A stretch of DNA of 47,642 nt from Mesorhizobium_B sp964242945 (GTDB lineage Bacteria > Pseudomonadota > Alphaproteobacteria > Rhizobiales > Rhizobiaceae), in NCBI GenBank assembly GCA_964242945.1, contig CAXTCF010000013.1, forward strand, positions 1 through 47,642. The letters are read 5' to 3'. Position 1 is the first letter of the stretch, and each line of letters begins with the position of its first letter. The notes under the pieces are model-generated. The model searched no databases. It was not told the DNA's origin and saw nothing but the letters and a program-made list of their open reading frames with translations. The position numbers were made by a program, and so were the translations under genes. Positions 1-8,576 of the stretch are shown here, piece after piece.

Positions 1-1
1 C

Positions 2-859
2 GGCTGCGCGGCGAGCCTCGTCGTCGCAGGCTTCGTCGCGCCGATGGCGGAGCGCGCCACGCGCGGCATGCTCTGGGGCCTGCAAGCCGCCTATGTTCTG
101 GAACAGCTTGACCAGCCGGCGGCCGGCTTGACAGAGCGTACGATCAACGGCTGGTCGGTCGTTTCGACGGGCGCGCAGCCCGGCGGCGGCGGCGGGCGCC
201 TGCTGATCCGCCATCCGATGCAGGACGGCACCTGGCGCGTCAGCCTCGCCGACGGCTGGACGGCGAACGGCCCCGATGCCGCGGGCAACTACACGATCGT
301 CTTCAACGGCGTCCAGGTCTTCCAAAGCACCGACGTCCTGCAAGCCTTGGGGGCCGGAACGGCTTCGGGAACCGCCGACCGCCCCGACAGCGCGCCCAAG
401 CTGACGATCGGGCACGCCAGCAGCGTGTCGGTGCCGGTGTCTTCCGGAACACTGATCGGCGTGCGCGACCAGACGCTCGGCTTGAAGGAGTTGACCATCG
501 CCGGGATGATCCTGCAGGCCGAACAGGAGGGCGGCGAAAGCGGCAAGGAAGCGGCGGAGCGCCTGGGCGAGATCGTCGGACGCGCGCTCTTGTGCCCGCT
601 GGCCGCGTTGTTCGCGCTGGCCGGCGTTTCGGTGGCGCGGCCGGGGCTGACCGGCTATCTCGCGCTGCCCGGCGCCGCGGCGGCCGTCATGGCTGCCGAC
701 GCCGGGCTCCAGGCCGTGCTGCGGCCCGCGGCCGAGTCCGGCTTCCCGACGCTTGCCGCCTGGGCGCTCGTCCTCCTGGCGGGCACCGTCGCGGCGGCGG
801 GTGCTCTCCTGCGCTTCCGCTCGTCAGGCATCGTCGTGCCCCCCATCGGCAGGGCTTAG
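2..859 (+). CDS. LptF/LptG-family permease, 5' end cut by window edge
   Basis: Frame 2 is open from the first bases to a TAG at 857-859, so the gene begins before the window; the ATG at 44 is internal. What is visible starts at the end of a membrane helix, runs through a soluble region of about 130 residues rich in beta-type sequence (the expected periplasmic jellyroll), and ends with about three hydrophobic helices and a short basic tail. That is the back two thirds of a YjgP/YjgQ (LptF/LptG) permease. The next gene is a second permease of the same family starting 3 bases after this stop. LptF and LptG normally form a heterodimer with the ATPase LptB and lift lipopolysaccharide from the inner membrane. 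No lptD, lptA or lptB is in view, so whether this is the housekeeping pair or a paralogous pair serving the adjacent glycolipid genes is open. Confidence 0.72.
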   Translation, partial: GCAASLVVAGFVAPMAERATRGMLWGLQAAYVLEQLDQPAAGLTERTINGWSVVSTGAQPGGGGGRLLIRHPMQDGTWRVSLADGWTANGPDAAGNYTIVFNGVQVFQSTDVLQALGAGTASGTADRPDSAPKLTIGHASSVSVPVSSGTLIGVRDQTLGLKELTIAGMILQAEQEGGESGKEAAERLGEIVGRALLCPLAALFALAGVSVARPGLTGYLALPGAAAAVMAADAGLQAVLRPAAESGFPTLAAWALVLLAGTVAAAGALLRFRSSGIVVPPIGRA

Positions 860-861
860 GG

Positions 862-1995
862 GTGCGGTCTCGGCCGGCCTTCAGCCGTTTCCTCCACGGT
901 GCGGCCCTGTTCGGGATCGCCGTGCGCCAAGCCTTGCGCCTTTACATCATCACCGTGGTCGCGGTCATGCTCCTGCTGCTGCTCGTCGCCTGGGCCATCG
1001 ACCTTTCCCGCAATCTGGAAGGCGTCGAGCAGAAGGCCGCCGCAATGCAGACGGCGCTGGCCAGCCTCCTGATACCCTATCTCTTCTTCCGGACCGCCGA
1101 TATCATCACACGCCTGCTGCCGATCGCCTGCCTGGTCGGGGTCTTCGCCGCCGAACTGCTGCGCCGCTACAGGCTTGAGTCCGTCATCCTGGCGAGCGCC
1201 GGCTTTTCGCCTTTGCAGGGGTGCGCGGCGCTTCTCGCCTTCGGCGCCCTTGCCGGCCCGTTCCAGGCGCAGCTCGAAACGAACTGGCGCCCGGCGGCGG
1301 TGTTTGCCCAGGTGGATCTCGATGTCGGCTCCTACGCCGCGCGATTCCACCGCGGCGCCTATGGGGAACCGGCATGGTTTTTGGGCCGGGACTTCGCCAT
1401 CCGCGCCATGCCGATCCGGTCCGACCCGCCGGAGCTGCGCCGCGTCGAACTTTACCGCGGATACGAGCAGGGCCGGCTCCAGCTGGTGGCGGTCAGCCCG
1501 CGGGCCAAGCCTTCCGCGATACGGAACCTCTGGGTCTTCGAAGACGCGCTGGTCTGCAACGTGTCGCGCGGCCCCGGATGCGAGCGAACAAAGGGTGCCT
1601 CCATCTCGCTGGACCTCGCGCCCGAACAGGTGACCTATTTCGACGTCCCCGCCTTCTACGTGCCGAACGGCCCGTTGCAGAACATGGCCGGCAACGAGGC
1701 GGCGCAGAATTTTTCCGACATCCGCACCGCGATCTGGCGCCGCCGCATCGCCGGCCTGCTCCCCTTCGCCTTTGCGTTTCTCGGCGCCAGCCTGGCGCAG
1801 ACCGTGTGGTCCGGCCGCACCGCTTCGCCGGTCGCGGTCGTCATCGTCTGTTTCTGCGGTTACCTGACACTCGTGGCGCTGAAAGTGTTCTGGGCGCTGG
1901 GCGAGATCGGCACGCTGCCGGGTTTTTGGGCAGCCTCGCTTCCGGTCGCGCTAGCGCTGGCGGGCGGCGCCGTCATCCAGTTCCTCCGGTCCTGA
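862..1995 (+). CDS. LptG/LptF-family permease
   Basis: 377 residues from a GTG at 862, three bases after the preceding stop and preceded by an AGGG stretch; the next candidate, GTG 922, would cut into the first helix. Layout: cytoplasmic N-terminus, helix at about 20-42, a cytoplasmic loop, a helix pair at about 75-125 containing a coupling segment of the type E-S-V-I-L-A-S-A-G-F-S (in LptF/LptG this loop contacts LptB), a soluble jellyroll region at about 140-285, then three C-terminal helices. Length and layout match LptF/LptG. The pair with the upstream gene suggests a heterodimeric transporter core. It is followed tail-to-tail, two bases away, by a nucleotidyltransferase gene and then CDP-alcohol transferases. 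I infer, but cannot show, that the pair exports the product of these neighbours. Confidence 0.78.
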   Translation: MRSRPAFSRFLHGAALFGIAVRQALRLYIITVVAVMLLLLLVAWAIDLSRNLEGVEQKAAAMQTALASLLIPYLFFRTADIITRLLPIACLVGVFAAELLRRYRLESVILASAGFSPLQGCAALLAFGALAGPFQAQLETNWRPAAVFAQVDLDVGSYAARFHRGAYGEPAWFLGRDFAIRAMPIRSDPPELRRVELYRGYEQGRLQLVAVSPRAKPSAIRNLWVFEDALVCNVSRGPGCERTKGASISLDLAPEQVTYFDVPAFYVPNGPLQNMAGNEAAQNFSDIRTAIWRRRIAGLLPFAFAFLGASLAQTVWSGRTASPVAVVIVCFCGYLTLVALKVFWALGEIGTLPGFWAASLPVALALAGGAVIQFLRS

Positions 1996-1997
1996 GT

Positions 1998-2759
1998 TCA
2001 GAAACCCAGTCCGGCGGCTTCGCGCGCGGCGCGGATGCGGGGATGCACCAGTTCCGCCGCCCGCCGGAGCATGGTCTCGTCGTCGATCTCGGCCCAGGCA
2101 AGGTCGTCGATCCGCTCGCAGCCAACGGCGACCTGACGGCTCAGCCTGACCAGGCCGCTCTCGTAATCCGCTTGGGCCCCAGGCCCGCGCCATTCCGCTC
2201 CCGACTGCTGCAAGGCGCGCGCGGCCGGCGCGGCCAGCCGGGTTATGCCGACGAGCTCGCCGGAGGGCGGCCGCGAATGAGCGTGCCGGTTCTTGGAGAT
2301 GTCTTGCAGCCCGTGCCCCCCCGCCTCGCCGCCGGCCCAGACATAGACCTCGTCGCCCGCCCCCGTCGGCCCGGAGAGGAGCACCGTCGAGCGCTCTTCA
2401 GAGGCGATGCTGAGCGCGCGGGGCTCGTAGATCAGGTCGGATTCCAGGATCAGGCACGGCCCCTCCAGTCCCTTGATGCCGACCAGGAGGCTTTGAAGGC
2501 TGCCGCTCCCGGCAAAGTCGGGGTTGTGGCAAAACTCCACGCCGAGCGCCTTCAGGGCGGGATCGTCGCGGTAGGCTTCGGCCAAATGGCCCGTCACCAG
2601 CCGCACACGATAGATGCCCGCCGCACGCAGGCTCAGCACCGACTCCTCAACGAAAGAGCGTTTCCCGATGCCGAGCAGGCCTTTCGGGCTGGATTTGCCA
2701 CGGGCGCCCATCCGGACGCCCCGGCCCGCCGCCAGGATAACCGCGGTGATCTCATGCAT
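1998..2759 (-). CDS. NTP-transferase, LicC/PntC-like sugar- or alcohol-phosphate cytidylyltransferase
   Basis: 253 residues from ATG 2759; an open frame continues upstream but has no nucleotidyltransferase-like content. The N-terminus carries the nucleotide-binding loop A-A-G-R-G-V-R-M-G followed by the S-P-K-G lysine, then a metal-binding E-S-D-L-I near residue 110, a G-D-E-V-Y segment, a G-E-L-V-G-I segment and a late W-A-E-I-D-D. This set resembles phosphocholine cytidylyltransferase (LicC), 2-aminoethylphosphonate cytidylyltransferase (PntC) and, more distantly, inositol-1-phosphate cytidylyltransferase. It would make a CDP-activated head group. It is divergent from a CDP-alcohol phosphotransferase gene (87 bases between starts), a likely consumer of its product. 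LicD-type transferases, which also use CDP-alcohols, lie 2 kb away. The substrate cannot be decided from sequence; family-level confidence is good. Confidence 0.75.
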   Translation of the reverse strand: MHEITAVILAAGRGVRMGARGKSSPKGLLGIGKRSFVEESVLSLRAAGIYRVRLVTGHLAEAYRDDPALKALGVEFCHNPDFAGSGSLQSLLVGIKGLEGPCLILESDLIYEPRALSIASEERSTVLLSGPTGAGDEVYVWAGGEAGGHGLQDISKNRHAHSRPPSGELVGITRLAAPAARALQQSGAEWRGPGAQADYESGLVRLSRQVAVGCERIDDLAWAEIDDETMLRRAAELVHPRIRAAREAAGLGF

Positions 2760-2846
2760 GGAAACGATGCCCGGCAGCAGGATGAAGTGGACAGGTGCGC
2801 GGCATGTTGCGAAGAGGAGCGCCTTAGCAGGCAATTGGAGGCAAGG

Positions 2847-3542
2847 GTGGCCGCAACGGGCGCGCCGCGCATGGCGGATATTATCGGCGACTTCCGCGAA
2901 CACAAGCTCTGGGAGGAACTGCGCGGCAACTGGGTTATCGTGGCGCTTCACCGCCCGCCCTCCTTCGGCCTCGTCTGGCTCCTGGCGCGCGCCAAGGTTT
3001 CACCGGATGCCGTTTCGTGGGCCGGCGGCGCCGTGGCGCTGGCGCTGCCGCTCGCCGCCGGCTTCGTGATCCCCGCCTTCGCCGGCTTGGCCGTCTTCGC
3101 GCTGGGCTTCCTGTTCCATGTTCTCGACTGCGTCGATGGGGCCCTGGCGCGGCTTTCCGGCCGAACAAGCCCTGCCGGCGCAAGGCTCGACGCGGTGATC
3201 GACATGGCGCAGTGGGGCCTGCTCTACCTCGCGATCGGGATCCTGGCCGACCGGCAGTTCGACACCGGCGGCATGTGGTCCGCGCTGGCGCTGGGCGCCG
3301 CCTGGATGCGGCTCTTCGCCAGGGCCGTTCGCACCGTTGCTCTTCCCCAAGCGACGGGCAGCGGGCACACCCCGCCTTCCACCCTGGCGGACCTGATCGT
3401 CGCCTTCTTTGCCGGCCTGTCCGGCGCGCTTCCGTTTCTCGCTTTGGCGGGCGGCTGGCTCCATTTGTCGGTCTGGGCGCTTCTCGCCTATTCGCTGCTC
3501 GACCTCGCCGACACCGCCTTCGCCGTCCGCGCTTCCCCGTGA
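2847..3542 (+). CDS. CDP-alcohol phosphotransferase (first copy)
   Basis: I place the start at GTG 2847 because GGAGG at 2837-2841 lies five bases upstream; ATG 2871 has no ribosome site. 231 residues, integral membrane with about six helices. The complete catalytic signature D-x2-DG-x2-AR-x8-G-x3-D-x3-D is present (D-C-V-D-G ... A-R ... G-A-R-L-D-A-V-I-D) in the second helix pair. Such enzymes use two metal ions to move a phospho-alcohol from a CDP donor to an acceptor alcohol, or diacylglycerol phosphate from CDP-DAG to an alcohol. The long N-terminal segment before the first helix and the divergent remainder prevent assignment to PgsA, PssA or PIPS. The stop overlaps the next gene's GTG by four bases, so the two products are probably made in concert; the cytidylyltransferase gene is divergent just upstream. 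Confidence 0.85.
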   Translation: MAATGAPRMADIIGDFREHKLWEELRGNWVIVALHRPPSFGLVWLLARAKVSPDAVSWAGGAVALALPLAAGFVIPAFAGLAVFALGFLFHVLDCVDGALARLSGRTSPAGARLDAVIDMAQWGLLYLAIGILADRQFDTGGMWSALALGAAWMRLFARAVRTVALPQATGSGHTPPSTLADLIVAFFAGLSGALPFLALAGGWLHLSVWALLAYSLLDLADTAFAVRASP

Positions 3543-4663
3543 AAGTCCTCCAGGTCTGCCCCTATGACATGACCCGGCCCGGCGGGGTGCAGAACCACAT
3601 CCGCGACCTCGCCGCCTGGCTGGAAAGCCAGGGGCACCCGACGCGGATCGTCGCCCCGCACCCGCTGCGGGGGGGTGCCGTGCCGGATGGCGTTTTGCCG
3701 GTCGGCCGGGCGCGCCTGATCAAGGTCCACGGCACGGTCACGGAGATCGCCTATGCCTCGCGGCGGGAAAGGACGAGGCTCGACCGGGAACTCCGCGCCT
3801 TTCGCCCCGACATCATCCACCTACACACGCCCTGGACGCCGCTGCTGCCGTTCCAGGTCTGGTGGCGGGCGCGCTTGCCGACGGTCGCCACCTTCCATGC
3901 GACGCTGCCCGAAGGCGGCGGCCTGCTCAGCCGCGCCTTGCGGAAAGCCGCCGGCTACTTCCTCCAGCGGATCGACGCCGCCGTGGTGCCGTCGGTGTCG
4001 GCGCTCGGCCCCCTGGCGGCGCTTCCCGGTGCGGTGCCGCTGGTCCTGCCGCCTGCCGTGGATCTCTCCCCGTGGCGGCAGGCCGGCCGCTCAGCGGAAA
4101 AGAGCGGGGAAGAGGCGCTCAAGCTCGTCTTTCTCGGACGCCTCGAACATCGCAAGGGCATAGACGTGCTGCTGAAAGCGTGGAAGCAGCTGGAACGCCT
4201 GCTGCCGCAAGCGCAGCTTCTGATCGCGGGAAGCGGTGCGATGGAAGAACTGGTGCGGAATGCCGCGGCCCACGGCAGCCGCCTGCGTCACCTCCCGCAG
4301 CCTTCCGACGAAGAGGCGCGCCGGCTGGTGGCGGAGGCGGACCTGCTCATCGCGCCCTCGCTCTATGGCGAAAGCTTCGGCATCGTGCTGATCGAGGCGA
4401 TGGCGGCCGGCGCCGTGCCGGTCGCAGCAGCCAACGCGGGCTACGGCACGGTGATGACCGGCGAGAGCGACGAACTGCTTGTTCCGCCGGGCGACGCCGC
4501 CGCGCTCGCGCAAACGATCGTCCGGCTGGCAGGCGACCGGGCAAAGCTCGACCGGCTGCGCCGCTGGGGCGAAGCGCATGCGGCGGGCTTCGACGTGGCC
4601 GCCGTCGGCCCACGGCTGCTGGCGCTGTTCAGCGAAGTGCTGGAGCGCCGCCGCTCACTTTGA
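3539..4663 (+). CDS. GT4 glycosyltransferase, PimA-like
   Basis: 374 residues, GTG start overlapping the preceding stop (GTGA). It has the GT-B two-domain fold signs: an N-terminal V-C-P-Y-D followed by R-P-G-G-V-Q-N-H, a mid N-domain D-I-I-H-L-H-T-P, an A-T-F-H loop, and in the C-domain F-L-G-R-L-E-H-R-K-G-I-D and the donor-binding E(x7)E in P-S-L-Y-G-E-S-F-G-I-V-L-I-E-A. The opening C-P-Y ... P-G-G-V-Q-x-H and the H-L-H ... A-T-F-H spacing strongly recall mycobacterial PimA, which mannosylates phosphatidylinositol. The coupling to a CDP-alcohol phosphotransferase supports an acceptor that is a phospho-alcohol lipid. Sugar and acceptor are not provable here. Its 3' end overlaps the convergent LicD gene by nine bases. 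Confidence 0.85.
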   Translation: MKVLQVCPYDMTRPGGVQNHIRDLAAWLESQGHPTRIVAPHPLRGGAVPDGVLPVGRARLIKVHGTVTEIAYASRRERTRLDRELRAFRPDIIHLHTPWTPLLPFQVWWRARLPTVATFHATLPEGGGLLSRALRKAAGYFLQRIDAAVVPSVSALGPLAALPGAVPLVLPPAVDLSPWRQAGRSAEKSGEEALKLVFLGRLEHRKGIDVLLKAWKQLERLLPQAQLLIAGSGAMEELVRNAAAHGSRLRHLPQPSDEEARRLVAEADLLIAPSLYGESFGIVLIEAMAAGAVPVAAANAGYGTVMTGESDELLVPPGDAAALAQTIVRLAGDRAKLDRLRRWGEAHAAGFDVAAVGPRLLALFSEVLERRRSL

Positions 4664-5611
4664 GCGGACCGAAAACAGCTTGGCGAAGAGGTCGCCGCCC
4701 GCCGAGATCGCGTTGTGGCCGAACAGCCGCGTCACCATGGCGGGCACGAAGCCCGAATCCCAGAACGGCAGGTCGTGCAGGATCGTGCCCAGTGCGTCCG
4801 GGCCGTAGTTTCCCTCGATCCAGGCGACCGCATCGCGCGGCGTGCCGACCTGGCGGTCCTCCCAGGGCACCAGCGGCGGGGACACCGTTTCGACCGCGTT
4901 CTCGTCCGGAGAGTAAATGTCCACCACGGGATAGCGCCAGAAGTTGCGGCGCGCGAGCTTGAAGTAGTCGCCGTGCGGAAACAGGAGAAAGCCGTCGGCT
5001 TCCGCCTCGCGCCGCATCGGCTCGAAGTGTTCGCGCATCCGGCGGAGATCGCTGCCGTCCCAAAGCTGAAAGTCGATGTCGTCGTCCCAGGGGATGAGGC
5101 CGCGGTGGCGCAGAGCGCCGAGCAGCGTGCCATAGACGGCGACATAACGGAGCCCGTGGCGCGCCAGCAGCCCTTCGGCATAGGCGCCGAGCGCGGCGAG
5201 GTCGTCGCGCAGATCCTGGCGCAGGAGGCAGGGCGGCTGGCCGATGACAGCGAGCGGCGGAATGACGTGCTCGACTTGGCCCACGCGGTAGGTGAGACCC
5301 GGATGCACTTGTGTCCTGCCGAACGGATGGTTCCACCAGATCAGCCCGAAAAACGCGAGCGCCAGGGCGAGCGGCACGGCAAGCAGAACCCGTCCGAACG
5401 GATCGGGCAGAAGGCCGAGAAGCGCCCCGGCGGCGGCGAGGCCTAGCAGCGGACCCGGCTTCAACAGCCCGCAGGAAGCGGCTGCCAGCGCCAGGGCAGC
5501 CGCTCCGAAAGCCGCGCGCGCCATTGCTGGTCCCGGCGCCCAAACTGCCAGGAGGAGGGCGGCGCCGAGGCCGAGCAGGCAGACGAGCCAACGTGGTGCG
5601 GCCGGGCTCAT
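4655..5611 (-). CDS. Membrane-anchored LicD-family phosphotransferase (copy A)
   Basis: 318 residues from ATG 5611. An open frame continues eight codons further to 5635, but the paralogue at 5781-6737 begins at the equivalent methionine, which fixes the start. Residues 1 to about 95 form three or four hydrophobic helices; residues about 140-318 are the LicD domain with Y-G-T-L-L-G-A-L-R-H followed by I-P-W-D-D-D-I-D-F, the conserved nucleotide/metal site. LicD enzymes move phosphocholine from CDP-choline to glycans; the eukaryotic relatives fukutin and FKRP use CDP-ribitol. The membrane anchor suggests action on a lipid-linked glycan at the inner membrane. The gene overlaps the convergent GT4 gene by nine bases. 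It is the downstream member of a tandem duplication. Confidence 0.85.
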   Translation of the reverse strand: MSPAAPRWLVCLLGLGAALLLAVWAPGPAMARAAFGAAALALAAASCGLLKPGPLLGLAAAGALLGLLPDPFGRVLLAVPLALALAFFGLIWWNHPFGRTQVHPGLTYRVGQVEHVIPPLAVIGQPPCLLRQDLRDDLAALGAYAEGLLARHGLRYVAVYGTLLGALRHRGLIPWDDDIDFQLWDGSDLRRMREHFEPMRREAEADGFLLFPHGDYFKLARRNFWRYPVVDIYSPDENAVETVSPPLVPWEDRQVGTPRDAVAWIEGNYGPDALGTILHDLPFWDSGFVPAMVTRLFGHNAISAGGDLFAKLFSVRSK

Positions 5612-5724
5612 CGCGCCGCGGCCTTGTCGAAGCACCGCACAGTCATGGCAAGAGCGCCTCGCTTCGTTCCGAAAAACGCAGGCCGCGTTTCGCGGCGTGT
5701 GCCGTCCCAGTGCTCGGCCGGCCC

Positions 5725-6856
5725 GGATCGGCTGGGGAACTGCTCATGCGGCGATGCGCCTGGCCTTGGAGCGGCACGGCTCACCTTGAGCGCACCGTGA
5801 AGAGTTTTGCGAAGAGGTCGCTCGCCGCCTCGTTCGCTTTGTGGCCGAAAAGCTGCGTCACCATGGGGAGAACGAAGCCGGAGTCCCAGAACGGCAGGTC
5901 GTGCAAGATGGTATGGAGCGCCTCCGGGCCATAGTGTTCCTCGATCCAGCCGACCGCGTCGCGCGGGGTGCCGATCTGGCGGTCCTCCCAGGTCACTTGC
6001 GGCGGCGGGGTTGATTCGACCGCGTTTCTGTCGGGCGAATAGATGTCCACGGTGGGGTAGCGCCAGAAGTTGCGGCGGGCGAGCTTGAAGCTTTCGCCAT
6101 GCTGGAACAGAAGAAAGCCGTCGGCCTCCGCTTCGCGCCGCATCGGCTCGAAGCGCTCGTGCATGCGGTGCATGTCGCTGGCGTCCCAAAGCTGAAAGTC
6201 GATGTCGTCGTCCCATGGGATGAGGCCGTGGTGACGCAACGCACCCAGCAGCGTGCCATAGACGGCGGCGTAGCGCAGCCCGTGGCGCGTCAGCAGTCCC
6301 TCGGCATAGGCGCCGAGCGCAGCGAGCTCGTCGCGCAGGTCCTGGCGCAGCAGGCAGGGTGGTTCACCCACTATGGCAAGAGGCGGGATGACGTGCTCGA
6401 CGCCCCCCACACGATAGGCGAGGCCCGGACGCACCGGCGTCGGGCCGAACGGATAATTCCACCAGATCAATCCGAAGAAGGCGAGCGCCAGGGCGAGCGG
6501 CACGGCGAGCAGGATCCGGCCGGCCGGATCGGGCAAAAGGCCGACGAGGGCGCCTGCCGTGGCGAGGCCTAGCAGCGCACCCGGCTTCAGCAGCCCGCAA
6601 CAGGCGGCTGCCAGCGCCAGGGCCGCTGCTCCAAGAAGGGCGCGCTCGATGGACGGTTCGGGTGCCAGGATGGTCAAGAAAAGCGCCGCCGCAAGGCCGA
6701 GCAGGCAAACAAGCCAGCGGCGTGCGGGCTTGCTCATCGGGTCGCCGCTTTGAAGAGCAGAGCCGGCACCGCGAGCGCGGCCGCGGCGCGGTGCCTGTCA
6801 CCGCAACGCCATCGCTGGATCGACTTGCCCTTGGAACGCCTCATGCGGCGGTGCCC
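5725..6856. repeat. Duplication footprint upstream of the two LicD genes
   Basis: The upstream sequences of both LicD genes share recognisable remnants. Positions 5725-5760 and 6817-6856 both contain GGATCG followed by a GGAAC and then CTCATGCGGCG(A/G)TGC, at similar distances (about 115 and 80 bases) from the two start codons. The duplicated unit therefore included the 5' flank, not only the coding sequence. The rest of both leaders has diverged. Confidence 0.5.
5781..6737 (-). CDS. Membrane-anchored LicD-family phosphotransferase (copy B)
   Basis: 318 residues from ATG 6737, the same length as copy A and about 80% identical by hand alignment (64 differences, no gaps). The N-terminal helices, the G-T-L-L-G-A-L-R-H and P-W-D-D-D-I-D-F motifs and the C-terminal D-L-P-F-W-D-S-G-F segment are all retained, so both copies look active. 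Differences cluster in helix 1, in the stretch after the acidic motif and near the C-terminus, which fits divergence in acceptor or donor choice. Copy A lies 169 bases downstream on the same strand. The gene is divergent from the FGGY kinase gene with a 249-base gap. Role inferred as for copy A: adding a phospho-alcohol substituent to a glycan. Confidence 0.85.
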   Translation of the reverse strand: MSKPARRWLVCLLGLAAALFLTILAPEPSIERALLGAAALALAAACCGLLKPGALLGLATAGALVGLLPDPAGRILLAVPLALALAFFGLIWWNYPFGPTPVRPGLAYRVGGVEHVIPPLAIVGEPPCLLRQDLRDELAALGAYAEGLLTRHGLRYAAVYGTLLGALRHHGLIPWDDDIDFQLWDASDMHRMHERFEPMRREAEADGFLLFQHGESFKLARRNFWRYPTVDIYSPDRNAVESTPPPQVTWEDRQIGTPRDAVGWIEEHYGPEALHTILHDLPFWDSGFVLPMVTQLFGHKANEAASDLFAKLFTVRSR

Positions 6857-6986
6857 TTCTCTTTGCCGGCTTGCCGGCGCTTCCTAGCATGCCGCGTGCA
6901 GGAATGGGCAAGATCGCGCCTGTTGCGTTGGTGAAGCGGGTGCGACTAAACGGAGAAATCCCGCTTCGTCGCGGGCCTCACCGGGG

Positions 6987-8576
6987 ATGCGCGGATTGGA
7001 TGCGGAGGGGAACGGCGACCTGATCGTTGCCGCGGATTTCGGCACGTCGGGCGTCAAGCTCGGTCTGGTCGATGCGGAGTTCCGCATCCTCGGCCGGGTC
7101 ACAATACCCTATCCCCTGTCGCTGCCCGGACCCGGCTGCGCCGAGCAGAACCCGCGGGACTGGTGGAACGCGCTGGCTTCCGGGCTTCGCACGCTTTCCC
7201 ACGACGTCGAAGGCCTCTCGACGCGCGCCGCCGCGCTGGTGTTTTGCGCGCAGCTTTGCGGGCTGGTCTGCGCCGACGGGAAGGGCGCGCCCCTGCGCCC
7301 GGCCATGATCTGGCTGGACAAGCGCTCGGCCGCGCTCACCCGCACCCTGACCGGCGGCTTCCCCTCTGTCCAAGGCTACCGCCTGGACAAGGTGCTTCGC
7401 TGGCTGCTGCTTGCCAACGGCGCGCCGTCTCTCACCGGCATGGATCCGACGGGCAAGATGGCCTGGATCGCCAGGCAAGAGCCGGAAACCTTCCGCCGTA
7501 GCGCCAAGCTGCTGGACGTCAAGGACTGGCTCCTGCACCGCGCCACCGGCCGCTTCTGCACCACGGCCGACAGCGCCAACCTGAGCTGGCTGATGGACAC
7601 GCGCGCCGGCCGCGAGGGCTGGAGTTCCGCACTCGCCGACCCCCTTGGCATCCCCCTGGAAAAGCTGCCCGAAATCGTGGACGGGCGCGCGATCGTCGGC
7701 GGCCTCCTGCCGGCCGCGGCGGCCGATCTCTGCCTGCCGGCCGGGCTGCCGGTGGTTGCCGGCGGCGGCGACGTGACCGCGACCGCGATCGGCTCCGGCG
7801 CCGTGGCGGACGGCGCGCTGCATATCTGCGCCAGCACCGGAGGCTGGATCAGCGGCTTCTTTCCCGGCCGCCGGCTGAATCCCCTCAGCGCCTATGCCAC
7901 CGTTTCCAGCAGCGTCGGCTATCGCCCGCTCCTCATCGCGGCGCAGGAAACCGCCGGCTCCGCCTTCACCTGGCTTGCGCAAGTTCTCGAACCGGGAGCG
8001 GCGACGGACAACGCGGCGCTGGCAAGGCTCTTTGCCGATCCCGGCACGCCCGCGGCCGACGATCCGTTCTTCCTGCCTTGGCTGGCGGGCGAGCGCGTGC
8101 CGGCCGACGATCACCGGCTGCGCGGCAGCTTCCACGGCCTAAACCTCGGCCACGACCGCAAGGCCCTGCTGCGCGCCGCAGTCGAAGGCGTGGCGTTCAA
8201 CACCCGATGGGCCTACGACAAGGTGGTCCGGGAGAGGGGTGCCCGGAAGGACGGGCCGGTGCCGCTGGTCGGCGGCGCCGCGCTCAACCCGTTCTTCGCG
8301 CAGACGCTCGCCGACTGCCTCGACCGTCCGGTCACAGTGGGCGATCCGCTGTTCGGCGGCGTGCTGGGAGCGGCGGCCATCGCTTCCTGCGCGCTGCGCT
8401 GGACCGAAACGGTTTGGGCCGGCGCCGGCACGATCGCGGCGCAGCGCTCCACCCTTTATGAACCCAACCCGGCGCGCGTGGCGGCGCTTGGCCAACGCTA
8501 CCAGCGGCTGCGCATCCTCCGCGACGCAACGGTCCGCCTTGCCAAGCGAAGCGAAGGAAAGATCTTTCGGCCATGA
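6987..8576 (+). CDS. FGGY-family carbohydrate/polyol kinase
   Basis: 529 residues, the usual length for the family. Near the N-terminus A-A-D-F-G-T-S-G-V-K-L is the phosphate-binding loop of the actin-like ATPase fold; W-L-D-K-R-S lies in the substrate region; the C-terminal half carries F-L-P-W-L-A-G-E-R-V-P and the family signature around L-V-G-G-A-A-L-N-P-F. Overall flavour is xylulokinase-like, but FGGY members also phosphorylate glycerol, ribulose, ribitol, erythritol and others. There is no sugar transporter or isomerase beside it. Instead its stop overlaps the start of a CDP-alcohol phosphotransferase by four bases (ATGA). I infer that it supplies a polyol phosphate to a CDP-alcohol transferase or to the cytidylyltransferase at 1998-2759. 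The substrate is unknown. Confidence 0.85.
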   Translation: MRGLDAEGNGDLIVAADFGTSGVKLGLVDAEFRILGRVTIPYPLSLPGPGCAEQNPRDWWNALASGLRTLSHDVEGLSTRAAALVFCAQLCGLVCADGKGAPLRPAMIWLDKRSAALTRTLTGGFPSVQGYRLDKVLRWLLLANGAPSLTGMDPTGKMAWIARQEPETFRRSAKLLDVKDWLLHRATGRFCTTADSANLSWLMDTRAGREGWSSALADPLGIPLEKLPEIVDGRAIVGGLLPAAAADLCLPAGLPVVAGGGDVTATAIGSGAVADGALHICASTGGWISGFFPGRRLNPLSAYATVSSSVGYRPLLIAAQETAGSAFTWLAQVLEPGAATDNAALARLFADPGTPAADDPFFLPWLAGERVPADDHRLRGSFHGLNLGHDRKALLRAAVEGVAFNTRWAYDKVVRERGARKDGPVPLVGGAALNPFFAQTLADCLDRPVTVGDPLFGGVLGAAAIASCALRWTETVWAGAGTIAAQRSTLYEPNPARVAALGQRYQRLRILRDATVRLAKRSEGKIFRP

